From DASTHS01 sp035718085 (GTDB lineage Bacteria; Actinomycetota; Acidimicrobiia; Acidimicrobiales; Palsa-688), in NCBI GenBank assembly GCA_035718085.1, contig DASTHS010000177.1, forward strand, positions 1 through 24,164: 24,164 nucleotides of DNA, in the 5' to 3' direction. Shown piece by piece: positions 17,483-24,164 of the stretch. Position 1 is the stretch's first letter, and the number at the start of each line of letters is the position of its first letter. Under the pieces are notes generated by a model, which was not told where the DNA came from, did not search any database, and was given only the letters and a program-made list of their open reading frames with translations. A program made the translations under genes and the position numbers.

Positions 17483-18700
17483 TCAGAACGTGGTCGACCC
17501 GCCCGGCTGGCGCACCGTGGGCCACAGCGCATCGGCCCGGGCCAGGGCTCCCGGCTTCACCTCGGTCATGCGACCGGCGGCCGCCAGCGCCGACGGCGCC
17601 ACGCCACCCATGTGCAGGGCGCCGAGGTCGGCCAGGCCGAGCACCAGGTCGGCGGCGGCGCCCGGGGGCGCTGGCTCGCAGGCCGCGCCGGCGCCGGCAG
17701 AGGTGGTCAGGTGCCACAGCCCGACCGCCGGGTCGTCTGCCGGCACCTGGCCGTGGGCCCGCACGTCGAGCACCAGGTCGGCGGCGTGCGGCCACGCGCG
17801 CCCGGTGAGGGCGGCGGGCACGTCGAGCACCCGGAGCCACAGCAGGTCTCCCACCCTCGTCGTCTCGAGCCGCCGCGGGTCGGCGAGACGCCAGCGCAGC
17901 GGGTCGTCGAGGGGCCGCGACAGCAGGTCGATGCGCTCGACCAGGTCGACGCCGGCCAGGTAGGCGAAGAGGGCGGCCTCGGTGAGGTCGTCGACCGCCT
18001 GCAGGTCGCGGACGACCAGCCGGCGGGGGTCGGGGGCGGCCCGGTAGGCGCAGTAGCCGCCGTCGGTCACTGCGAACATGACCTGGGAGCCGCCGCCGCG
18101 CCGGCCGGGCGGGTCGGCCCACACGTCGCGCCAGACCGCGGCGTTGCGGTCGACCTCGCCGGCGCGGCGACGGCGGCAGGCGGCGTGGAGGCCGGGCAGC
18201 ACCGCGGCCGCCTCACCGGCGTCGATGATCGTCACGTCGGCCGGCGCCACCGCCGAGCGGCCGTCGAAGGCGGCCGACCGGCGGTCGATCCGCACGTCGC
18301 AGGTGTGCACCGCGGCCCCGAAGCCGAGGCGGCCGTAGATCACCGACTCGGTGGCCCACAGCATGGCGAACGCCTCGCCCCGCCGGCGGGCGTCGTCGAG
18401 CATCGCCGCCATCATCCGGCCGAGCAGGCCCTGGCGCCGGTGGGTCGGGTGCACGCCGATGCCGCTCACCGCGGCGAAGGGCTCCACCGCCCCGTCGGGC
18501 ACGACGACGTCGCGGGTGAGGGTGCAGCAGTTGCCGACCACCCGGTCCCCGTCGACGGCCAGCCAGGCCCGGCCGACCTCGAGGTGGTCGGTCCAGTGGC
18601 GCTCGCCGTCGGGGTTGCCCGGGTCGAGGAAGGGGATCGCCGCCGAGCGGGCGAACGCCGCCTGCTCGCCGTCGGCCATCGGGCGCAGCTCCGGTGCCAT
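17483..18700 (-). CDS. eis: Eis-family GNAT N-acetyltransferase
   Basis: Eis proteins are hexameric acetyltransferases made of two GNAT-fold regions plus a sterol-carrier-like C-terminal domain; the mycobacterial enzyme acetylates aminoglycosides and lysines. The 405-residue protein has the family's acetyl-CoA loop VSGIGVHPTHRRQGLLGRMM (78-97), the catalytic-tyrosine segment ATESVIYGRLGFG (Tyr122; compare IYGRFGYG in Eis), a C-terminal domain with LADLGALHMGG, and a terminal phenylalanine (Phe405), whose carboxylate acts as general base in Eis. Length matches Eis (about 400-420). The ATG at 18700 has an agggtgggg stretch nearby. It lies 43 bp after ispG, with a hairpin between them. The physiological substrate cannot be told from sequence. 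Confidence 0.86.
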   Translation of the reverse strand: MAPELRPMADGEQAAFARSAAIPFLDPGNPDGERHWTDHLEVGRAWLAVDGDRVVGNCCTLTRDVVVPDGAVEPFAAVSGIGVHPTHRRQGLLGRMMAAMLDDARRRGEAFAMLWATESVIYGRLGFGAAVHTCDVRIDRRSAAFDGRSAVAPADVTIIDAGEAAAVLPGLHAACRRRRAGEVDRNAAVWRDVWADPPGRRGGGSQVMFAVTDGGYCAYRAAPDPRRLVVRDLQAVDDLTEAALFAYLAGVDLVERIDLLSRPLDDPLRWRLADPRRLETTRVGDLLWLRVLDVPAALTGRAWPHAADLVLDVRAHGQVPADDPAVGLWHLTTSAGAGAACEPAPPGAAADLVLGLADLGALHMGGVAPSALAAAGRMTEVKPGALARADALWPTVRQPGGSTTF

Positions 18701-18713
18701 CGCGCCCCACCCT

Positions 18714-18736
18714 GCCCGACGGCGACGCCGCCGGGC
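18714..18736 (-). terminator. Hairpin terminator candidate after ispG
   Basis: A 10-bp stem (18714-18723 with 18727-18736) with a 3-nt loop lies 8 nt after the ispG stop. In the minus-strand RNA every position pairs, one as G-U; on the plus strand that position is an A-C mismatch. This fits a structure of the ispG transcript. It also sits just upstream of the Eis-like gene and so could attenuate it. Confidence 0.45.
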
Positions 18737-18743
18737 GACCCGA

Positions 18744-19985
18744 TTACCCCCGCGCCCGGTCGATCTGCTCGTTCAGGCGCTTCTCGATGAGGTCGACGCG
18801 CGCCTCGCTGTTGTTGGCGTCGCTCCCCTTGGCGTCGAGCAGCTCGGCGCGGTCCTTCTCCGCCTCGGCGGCCGCCGAGGTGTCGGCCGCGGCCAGGCGG
18901 GCGGCGACCCCTTCCTTCACCAGCTTCTCCGCCTCCTCCACGAGCGCCGAGACCATGTCGGCCTCCGGCACCACCCGGACGATCTGCCCCTGGATGAACA
19001 GGTGGCCGCGGTGCTTGCCCGCGGCGATCCCGAGGTCGGCGCTGCGCGCCTCGCCGGGCCCGTTGACGACGCAGCCCATCACCGCGACCTGGAGGGGGAT
19101 CTGCTTGCCCTCGAGGGCGGCCATCGCCTCCTGCGCGACCTTGTAGACGTCGATCTCGGCCCGCCCGCACGCCGGGCAGGCAATGAGGTCGACGTTCTTG
19201 CGCTCGCGCAGGCCGAGGGCCTCGAGCAGCACCCGGCCGGCCTTCGCTTCTTCGACCGGGTCGGCGGTCAGCGAGTAGCGGATGGTGTCACCGATGCCCT
19301 CGCTGAGCAGGGTGGCGATGCCGGCGGTGGCCTTGACCGTGCCAGCCGGCGGCGGCCCGGCCTCGGTGACGCCGAGGTGCAGGGGGTGGTCGACGGCCTC
19401 GGAGAGCTGCCGGTAGGCCTCGATCATGAGCGGCACGTTCGACGCCTTGACCGAGATCTTGACGTCGTCGAAGTCGACCTCGCGGAACAGCTCGAGCTCG
19501 TGCTGGGCCGACTCGACGAGCGCCTCGGGGGTGGCCTTGCCGTACTTCTTGTAGAGGCGGGGGTCGAGGCTGCCGGCGTTGACCCCGATGCGGATCGGCA
19601 CCCGCCGGGCCTTCGCCTCGCTGGCCACCAGCTTGATCTCCTCCGGCTTGCGGAGGTTGCCGGGGTTGAGGCGCAGGCAGTGCACCCCGGCCTCGAGGGC
19701 GGCGAGCGCCATCTCGACGTGGAAGTGGATGTCGGCGACGATCGGCACCGGGCTGCGGGGCACGATGCGGGCCAGGCCCTCGGCCGCCTCCTTCTCGTTG
19801 CAGGTGCAGCGCACGATGTCGGCACCGGCAGCCGACAGGGCGTAGATCTGGGCGAGGGTGCCTTCCACGTCCGCGGTCTTGGTGATGGTCATCGACTGCA
19901 CGGTGATCGGCGCGTCGCCGCCCACGGGCACGTTGCCGACCATGATCTGGCGGGTGCGACGGCGCGGGTAGCGGGGCTCGGTCAT
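18744..19985 (-). CDS. ispG: 4-hydroxy-3-methylbut-2-enyl diphosphate synthase
   Basis: IspG (GcpE) is the [4Fe-4S] enzyme that converts MEcPP to HMBPP in the MEP isoprenoid pathway. The 413-residue protein has an N-terminal TIM-barrel (from RQIMVGNVPVGGDAPITVQS) with IVADIHFH (82-89) and RINPGN-like LRLNPGN (104-110). The cluster-binding C-terminal domain has CPACGR (Cys270, Cys273) and MGCVVNGPGEA (Cys305, with Glu312 as the fourth ligand). All ligands are present. The last 45 residues or so (from about 366) form an Ala/Glu/Lys-rich, coiled-coil-like tail beyond the usual end. The ATG at 19985 has no SD; TAGCCT lies 8 bp upstream. Dxr of the same pathway is encoded two genes upstream, with rseP between them. 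Confidence 0.97.
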   Translation of the reverse strand: MTEPRYPRRRTRQIMVGNVPVGGDAPITVQSMTITKTADVEGTLAQIYALSAAGADIVRCTCNEKEAAEGLARIVPRSPVPIVADIHFHVEMALAALEAGVHCLRLNPGNLRKPEEIKLVASEAKARRVPIRIGVNAGSLDPRLYKKYGKATPEALVESAQHELELFREVDFDDVKISVKASNVPLMIEAYRQLSEAVDHPLHLGVTEAGPPPAGTVKATAGIATLLSEGIGDTIRYSLTADPVEEAKAGRVLLEALGLRERKNVDLIACPACGRAEIDVYKVAQEAMAALEGKQIPLQVAVMGCVVNGPGEARSADLGIAAGKHRGHLFIQGQIVRVVPEADMVSALVEEAEKLVKEGVAARLAAADTSAAAEAEKDRAELLDAKGSDANNSEARVDLIEKRLNEQIDRARG

Positions 19986-19993
19986 CGACGTTC

Positions 19994-19999
19994 AGGCTA
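19994..19999 (-). promoter_or_regulatory. Candidate -10 element (TAGCCT) for leaderless ispG mRNA
   Basis: TAGCCT is 8 nt (gaacgtcg) before the ispG ATG on the minus strand, with no Shine-Dalgarno between. The 49-bp gap to rseP leaves room for a promoter. No convincing -35 is visible; that region overlaps the rseP stop. Confidence 0.42.
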
Positions 20000-20034
20000 C
20001 CGGCCGCCACTGCGGAGCGAACCGGCCCGCCCGG

Positions 20035-21399
20035 TCATCCGACCAGGTCGCGGATGTCGAGGAACAGCGACGACAGCCCGATGAACACGATCACCGCCAG
20101 GGCCACGTAGGCGATCGGGGCCATCTTGGCCACGTCGGCGCGGTAGGGCCGACCGGCCAGGCGCGACCGCACCCCTTCGTAGGCGGCGATCACCACGTGG
20201 CCGCCGTCGAGGGGCAGCAGGGGCACGAGGTTGAAGATGCCGAGCGACAGGTTGACCACCGCCAGCAGCCACAGCACCTGGCCGAAGCCGGTGTGGCCGG
20301 CCTCGTTGAACAGCTGCACCACCTTCACCGGCGACGCGAAGCGCACCCCCTGGCCGGCGGCGGAGTTGGCCGCCCTCTGGCTGGTCAGGTTGTGCACGTA
20401 GGCCGACACCCCGTGGAAGGTCACCAGGTGGCCGAGCGCGTGGAGGGTCAGGGCGGAGATGTGCACCCAGGCGCCCCCGGCGTCGCTGATCGACGCCCCC
20501 AACCCGGAGTGGACGGTGACGTAGGGGTCGATCTCGATGCCGAGGAACCCGGTGGGCCTGGTCACCGCCGGCATGCCCGCACCGGCGGCGCCGGCCGGTT
20601 GCACGACCTCGAGGTTGGCGGGGGTGGCGTGCAGCACCACCTGGTGGCCCCCCCGGTCGACGTCGAGGGTGAGCGGCACCCCGGGGTGGGCCTTCACGTA
20701 GGTGACCTGGTCGTCCCAGGTGGCGAAGTGGCGACCGTCGATGGCGGTGATGCGGTCACCGGGGCGGATGCCGGCCTGCTGCGCGGGGCTGGCGATCGTC
20801 GCGCCGGCCGGGGTGGTCAAGGCGTCGACGTTGACGATCTTCGCCGAGGGGGGCAGCGGCGGCGGCGTCAGGTAGTTGCCGTCGTCGCCGGTGAAGAAGA
20901 ACATGCAGAACAGCACGACCACGGCGATGAGGAAGTGCATCGCCGACCCGGCGACGGCGACGGCGAGGCGGTTGACCACCGGACGCGACCGGTAGGTGCG
21001 GGCCTCGTCGGCGGGATCGACCTCCTCGAGGCCGGTCATGCCGATGATCTTGCAGTAGCCACCGGCGGGGATGGCCTTGACGCCGTACTCCGTCTCGCCG
21101 CGGCGCACCGACCACAGCCGAGGGCCGAACCCGACGAAGAACTCGGTGACCTTCATGCCGCCGAGCTTGGCGGTGGCGAAGTGCCCGAACTCGTGGGCGA
21201 CGATGCAGAGCAGCAGGGCGCCGACGAGCAGCACCGTCTCACCGACCCCGGCGGCGAAGCCGACGGCCACCACGGCGGCGATGACCAGCACCAGGCGCAC
21301 CGCCGAGGCGGCGGGGTTGGCGACCCGGTCGGGTGCGCCGTCAGCGCCCCCGGGGGCGCCGGATCCGCCGGCCATCGGCGGCGACGCCACGGTGGTCAC
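20035..21399 (-). CDS. rseP: Site-2 membrane metalloprotease (RseP/Rip1 type, M50)
   Basis: This is an intramembrane zinc protease that cleaves membrane proteins such as anti-sigma factors within the bilayer. The 454-residue protein has an N-terminal Gly/Ala-rich cytosolic stretch (1-32), a first membrane segment (33-51), a second with the zinc motif HEFGH (69-73: His69, Glu70, His73), a membrane segment around 147-169, a PDZ domain (about 185-260) and a second zinc motif NLVPLLPLDGG (390-400, ligand Asp398), followed by a last membrane helix (about 430-447). All catalytic residues are present. A Gly/Ala/Pro-rich insert with a second long periplasmic region (about 262-350) follows the PDZ. 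The GTG at 21399 overlaps the dxr stop by GTGA. dxr-rseP-ispG order is common in bacteria. The substrate is not identifiable here. Confidence 0.94.
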   Translation of the reverse strand: MTTVASPPMAGGSGAPGGADGAPDRVANPAASAVRLVLVIAAVVAVGFAAGVGETVLLVGALLLCIVAHEFGHFATAKLGGMKVTEFFVGFGPRLWSVRRGETEYGVKAIPAGGYCKIIGMTGLEEVDPADEARTYRSRPVVNRLAVAVAGSAMHFLIAVVVLFCMFFFTGDDGNYLTPPPLPPSAKIVNVDALTTPAGATIASPAQQAGIRPGDRITAIDGRHFATWDDQVTYVKAHPGVPLTLDVDRGGHQVVLHATPANLEVVQPAGAAGAGMPAVTRPTGFLGIEIDPYVTVHSGLGASISDAGGAWVHISALTLHALGHLVTFHGVSAYVHNLTSQRAANSAAGQGVRFASPVKVVQLFNEAGHTGFGQVLWLLAVVNLSLGIFNLVPLLPLDGGHVVIAAYEGVRSRLAGRPYRADVAKMAPIAYVALAVIVFIGLSSLFLDIRDLVG

Positions 21400-22601
21400 C
21401 GGGCTGCACCGGCCCGCCGGCCGATGGCGGCAGCGGCCAGTTCGCGCCCGGTGGCGTCAGCGTCGAGCACGTCGGCAACGGTACCGGGGTCGGTGGAGCT
21501 GTAGTCATCGAGCACGTCGGCGAGCACGGCGGGGATGTCGACCCAACGGATGCGGGCGTTGAGGAAGGCGTCGACCGCGACCTCGTTGGCCCCGTTCATG
21601 CACGCCGGCGTGGTGCCACCCGCCCGCCCGGCCGCGTAGGCCAGGTCGAGGCAGGGGAACGCGGCCCGGTCGGGCGCCTCGAAGTCGAGGCGGCCCAGGC
21701 GCCCCCAGTCGATGGCCCCGAACGGCGTGGTCACCCGCCCCGGGTAGGCGAGGGCGTAGGCGATCGGCAGGCGCATGTCGGGCTCGGAGAGCTGGGCGAT
21801 CGTGGCCCCGTCGGTCGTCTCGACCATGGAGTGCACGATCGACTGCGGGTGCACGACCACGTCGATGGCGTCGTAGCCGACCCCGAACAGCTCGTGGGCC
21901 TCGATGACCTCCAGGCCCTTGTTCATCAACGTCGAGCTGTCGATCGTGATCTTCGGTCCCATCGACCAGGTGGGGTGGGCCAGGGCGTCGGCCACCGTCA
22001 CCTCGGCGAGCTCGGCGAGCGCCCGCCCCCGGAAGGGGCCGCCGCTGGCGGTGAGCACGATGCGGGCCAGCGGCGCCGCCGGGTCGAGGGCGGGCAGGGC
22101 GGCCATGGCGTCGGCGCCGAGCACGGCCCGCAGGCACTGGTGCACGGCGCAGTGCTCGCTGTCGACCGGCACGATCTCGGCGCCGGGGGTGGCTCTCGCC
22201 GCCTGCACCACCGGGCCGCCGGCGATCAGCGACTCCTTGTTGGCCAGGGCCAGACGTCGGCCGTCGAGCAGGGCGGCGAGGGTCACCGGCAGCCCGGCGA
22301 AGCCGACCACCCCGTTGACCACCACGTCCGCGCCGCGGGCGATCTCGGCCAGGGCCTCCGGGCCGGCCAGCACCTCGCAGCCCGGCGGCACGGCGGCCCG
22401 CAGCTCGGCGGCCAGCCCGGCGTCGGCGATGGCGACCCGGTCGGGGCGCACCGCCGCGGCCTGGGCGGCGAGGGCGTCCACCGACCGGTGGGCACCGATG
22501 GCGACGATGCGGTAGCGGTCGGGGTTGGCCGCCACCACGTCGATGGTCTGGGTGCCGATCGAGCCCGTCGAGCCGACCACGCTGACGGTCGTCACCGTCA
22601 C
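21396..22601 (-). CDS. dxr: 1-deoxy-D-xylulose 5-phosphate reductoisomerase
   Basis: Dxr makes MEP from DXP with NADPH, the committed MEP-pathway step. The 401-residue protein has the NADPH loop VVGSTGSIGTQTIDVV near the N-terminus, VNGVVGFAGL, ALANKESLI, the metal/substrate motif PVDSEHCAVHQCL, LTASGGPF, the segment TWSMGPKITIDSSTLMNKGLE, and VVHPQSIVHSMVE. The metal ligands within DSEH and the NKGLE...E region are intact. It starts at GTG 22601 or, two codons on, GTG 22595; the frame upstream is not family-like. It begins 4 nt after the cdsA stop and overlaps rseP by 4 nt. Length is usual (about 385-405). Confidence 0.96.
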   Translation of the reverse strand: MTVTTVSVVGSTGSIGTQTIDVVAANPDRYRIVAIGAHRSVDALAAQAAAVRPDRVAIADAGLAAELRAAVPPGCEVLAGPEALAEIARGADVVVNGVVGFAGLPVTLAALLDGRRLALANKESLIAGGPVVQAARATPGAEIVPVDSEHCAVHQCLRAVLGADAMAALPALDPAAPLARIVLTASGGPFRGRALAELAEVTVADALAHPTWSMGPKITIDSSTLMNKGLEVIEAHELFGVGYDAIDVVVHPQSIVHSMVETTDGATIAQLSEPDMRLPIAYALAYPGRVTTPFGAIDWGRLGRLDFEAPDRAAFPCLDLAYAAGRAGGTTPACMNGANEVAVDAFLNARIRWVDIPAVLADVLDDYSSTDPGTVADVLDADATGRELAAAAIGRRAGAAR

Positions 22602-22605
22602 CGGC

Positions 22606-23964
22606 TCAGCGCACCAGGTGCCACCACGACGCCAGGTAGTAGGCGGCGGGCAGCACGAGCAGCACGGCGTCGAAGCGGTCGAGCACGCCACCGTGGGCGG
22701 AGAGCACGCTGCCGGAATCCTTCACCGACAGGTCGCGCTTGACCATCGACTCGAACAGGTCGCCGACGGGAGCGAGCACGGCGATGGCCAGGCCGAGCAC
22801 GAGGCCGTGCTTGAGGCCGCCCCACGGCGAGAGGCTGTGGCCGACGACGATCCCGGCGACCACCGCGGCGACCCCGCCGCCGATGGCGCCCTCCCAGGTC
22901 TTGGCCGGGCTGATGCTCGGTGCCAGCGGCCGGGAGCCCATCTGGCGCCCGACGAAGAACGCCACGATGTCGGCGACGACCGCCGGTATCACTGCGCCGA
23001 GGAACAGGCCCCGGCCGTGCGGTGCCCGCAGCAGCAGGGCGGCGTACGAGCCGAGCAGGCCGACCCACGTGAAGGCGGTGGTCGTGACGGCGGCGTTCGC
23101 GAGGGGCCGGGCGTCGACCACCTTGAAGAGGTACCAGCACATGCTGCCGCCGAAGACCAGCGCCGTCACCAACGGCAGCGCCGCCGGGCCCCGCCAGTAG
23201 GCGGCGAACACCACGCCGAGGCTGCCAGCCAGGCCGAGCAGCGTGGCGGGCCGGAAGCCCGACGGGCGCAGCATCTCGAAGACCTCGGCGGCCGCCAAGG
23301 TCACCACGGCGGCGGCCAGCACCAGGAGGGCGGCGGGCCCGATGGCCGTGGCGATGAGCAGCAGCACCACCAGCCCGACGCCCACCACCACCCGCGGCCC
23401 GAGCTCGGCGCCGTGGCGCACGGCGCGGTGGGCGCCGGCCGGGGCGCCCGGCGGGCCGCCGGCGGGGGGCTGACCGCCGCCGCCCACCCCGGCACCCGGG
23501 CGCCGACGGGCCGGTCGGCGCCGCCGGTCGCCGCTGCGGTCGAGCGGCCGGGGGCGGCTGCCGACGCGCACCGGGGCCGGGGCCTCCTGCCAGGCGTCGC
23601 CCTCGTCGAAGCCGGCCTCGTCGATGTCGTCGAGGCCACCCGCGGCCACGATCCGGTGCTGGCCCGAGCGCTCCTCCTCGAGACGCTCGAAGTCTTCGTC
23701 GAAGGAGTAGAGATCGGAGTGCTCGGTGCGCGACGTGTCGAGGGCCCCGAGTGGGGCCTCGTCGTCGATCAGGTCGTCGAGCCCGTCGTCGACGTGGTGC
23801 CAGCCGGTGGTGTCGTCCCGCCAGGTGGTGGTGCGGTTGCCGAGGGCCTCCCAGGCAGCCAGGTCGTCGTCACCGCCGCCGGCCCGGTCGGCGAGGATGC
23901 GCGGCACCTCACCGGTCGGTGGGTCGGTCCAGTGGGGCAGATCGGTGCCGAAGCCTCCGCTCAC
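22606..23964 (-). CDS. cdsA: Phosphatidate cytidylyltransferase with long N-terminal extension
   Basis: CdsA makes CDP-diacylglycerol from phosphatidate and CTP at the membrane. The first membrane segment starts at about residue 191, and around 8 hydrophobic segments follow to the C-terminus. AVIPAVVADIVAFFVGRQMG (324-343), ISPAKTWEGAIGG (351-363) and the family signature SMVKRDLSVKDSGSVLSAHGGVLDRFD (406-432, with KD at 415-416 and HGG at 424-426) are present. The usual enzyme has 270-300 residues; here about 190 extra residues precede the membrane part: an acidic, tryptophan-containing portion starting DLPHWTDPPTGEVPRIL (8-24), then a basic and Gly/Pro-rich linker (132-190). The GTG at 23964 has aaggga 5 nt upstream, but the frame stays open to the window edge, so the real start may lie outside. 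dxr follows after 4 nt. Confidence 0.92.
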   Translation of the reverse strand: MSGGFGTDLPHWTDPPTGEVPRILADRAGGGDDDLAAWEALGNRTTTWRDDTTGWHHVDDGLDDLIDDEAPLGALDTSRTEHSDLYSFDEDFERLEEERSGQHRIVAAGGLDDIDEAGFDEGDAWQEAPAPVRVGSRPRPLDRSGDRRRRPARRRPGAGVGGGGQPPAGGPPGAPAGAHRAVRHGAELGPRVVVGVGLVVLLLIATAIGPAALLVLAAAVVTLAAAEVFEMLRPSGFRPATLLGLAGSLGVVFAAYWRGPAALPLVTALVFGGSMCWYLFKVVDARPLANAAVTTTAFTWVGLLGSYAALLLRAPHGRGLFLGAVIPAVVADIVAFFVGRQMGSRPLAPSISPAKTWEGAIGGGVAAVVAGIVVGHSLSPWGGLKHGLVLGLAIAVLAPVGDLFESMVKRDLSVKDSGSVLSAHGGVLDRFDAVLLVLPAAYYLASWWHLVR

Positions 23965-24164
23965 GGGTGTCCCTTCGTTGTCGGGTGCGGCGTCGGGCGC
24001 GGGCCCGATCGGGTCGAGGCCGCCGGGGCGCAGGGCATCGGCGCTGCGTCGGTTGGGGTTGGCACGCCGGTGGTTGGGGTTGCCGGCCGGCCGGGGGGCG
24101 GCGGGGCGCGCGGCCCGGGCCGCACCATCGGCGCCGGCCGCGGCCGCCGTGTCGGTGCTGTCGG
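23965..24164 (-). other. Open frame in phase with cdsA, running off the window
   Basis: From 24162 to the cdsA GTG there are 66 sense codons in the same frame, with about 88% G or C at third positions, so this may be the first part of a longer CdsA. It encodes Ala/Arg/Pro-rich sequence with a 7-residue period (NPNHRRA then NPNRRSA; ggttggggtt repeats at 24051-24060 and 24072-24081). The alternative is a non-coding leader. No part of frr or pyrH, the usual upstream neighbours, is seen. Confidence 0.45.

Noticed and set aside
17157..17963. Plus-strand open frame of 268 codons crossing the proS-eis spacer into the Eis-like gene
   Set aside because: Most of it is antisense to the Eis-like gene, the rest is Arg/Gly-rich repeat translation, and there is no domain.

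Overview
The window is about 75-80% GC by eye and is packed with housekeeping genes. It looks like a chromosomal segment of an actinobacterium. The gene order (cdsA-dxr-rseP-ispG-acetyltransferase-proS-rimP-nusA-ylxR-infB-ylxP-rbfA-truB-ribF, then rpsO-pnp-M16 peptidase-dapB-dapA), the very high GC3, the frequent GTG starts and the very long Pro/Ala/Gly linker in IF2 fit Actinomycetota. The archaeal/eukaryote-like short ProRS and the long CdsA N-terminus suggest a deep lineage such as Acidimicrobiia; that placement is inference. I see no tRNA, rRNA, transposase, integrase, CRISPR array or prophage gene.

Layout, in the direction of transcription of the minus strand (right to left): (1) 24164-20035 holds cdsA, dxr and rseP, tightly packed (4-nt gap, then a GTGA overlap), for phospholipid precursor, isoprenoid precursor and membrane proteolysis. 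(2) 19985-18744 is ispG, apparently with its own leaderless promoter and ending in a hairpin; next is an Eis-family acetyltransferase (18700-17483). (3) A 371-bp spacer follows, with a 12-bp tandem repeat, a perfect inverted repeat and a doubtful plus-strand ORF. (4) proS (17111-15681) comes next, again with a leaderless-type promoter. (5) 15556-8618 is the classic nusA-infB operon: rimP, nusA, ylxR, infB, ylxP (DUF503), rbfA, truB, mostly joined by 4-nt overlaps or short gaps. It is followed by ribF (8540-7566), which has its own TANNNT element. (6) On the plus strand, arfB and a gamma-glutamyltransferase-like gene (5464-7544) form a two-gene, translationally coupled unit placed between ribF and rpsO. 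(7) 5335-1 is rpsO, a 195-bp spacer with an unusual series of hairpins, pnp, an M16 zinc peptidase, dapB and the 5' part of dapA.

Functionally the region joins ribosome assembly and translation initiation (RimP, RbfA, S15, IF2, TruB), transcription elongation (NusA), RNA turnover (PNPase), ribosome rescue (ArfB), tRNA charging (ProRS), MEP-pathway isoprenoid synthesis (Dxr, IspG), lysine/diaminopimelate synthesis (DapA, DapB), flavin cofactor synthesis (RibF) and envelope functions (CdsA, RseP). I did not find a clearly undescribed system. The points most worth checking are regulatory: four genes without a Shine-Dalgarno each have TANNNT 7-8 bp before the start codon; there is a hairpin array between rpsO and pnp; and several hairpins pair fully only in the transcribed strand through G-U wobbles. 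The unusual protein features are the CdsA N-terminal extension, the IF2 linker and the Eis-family enzyme next to ispG.
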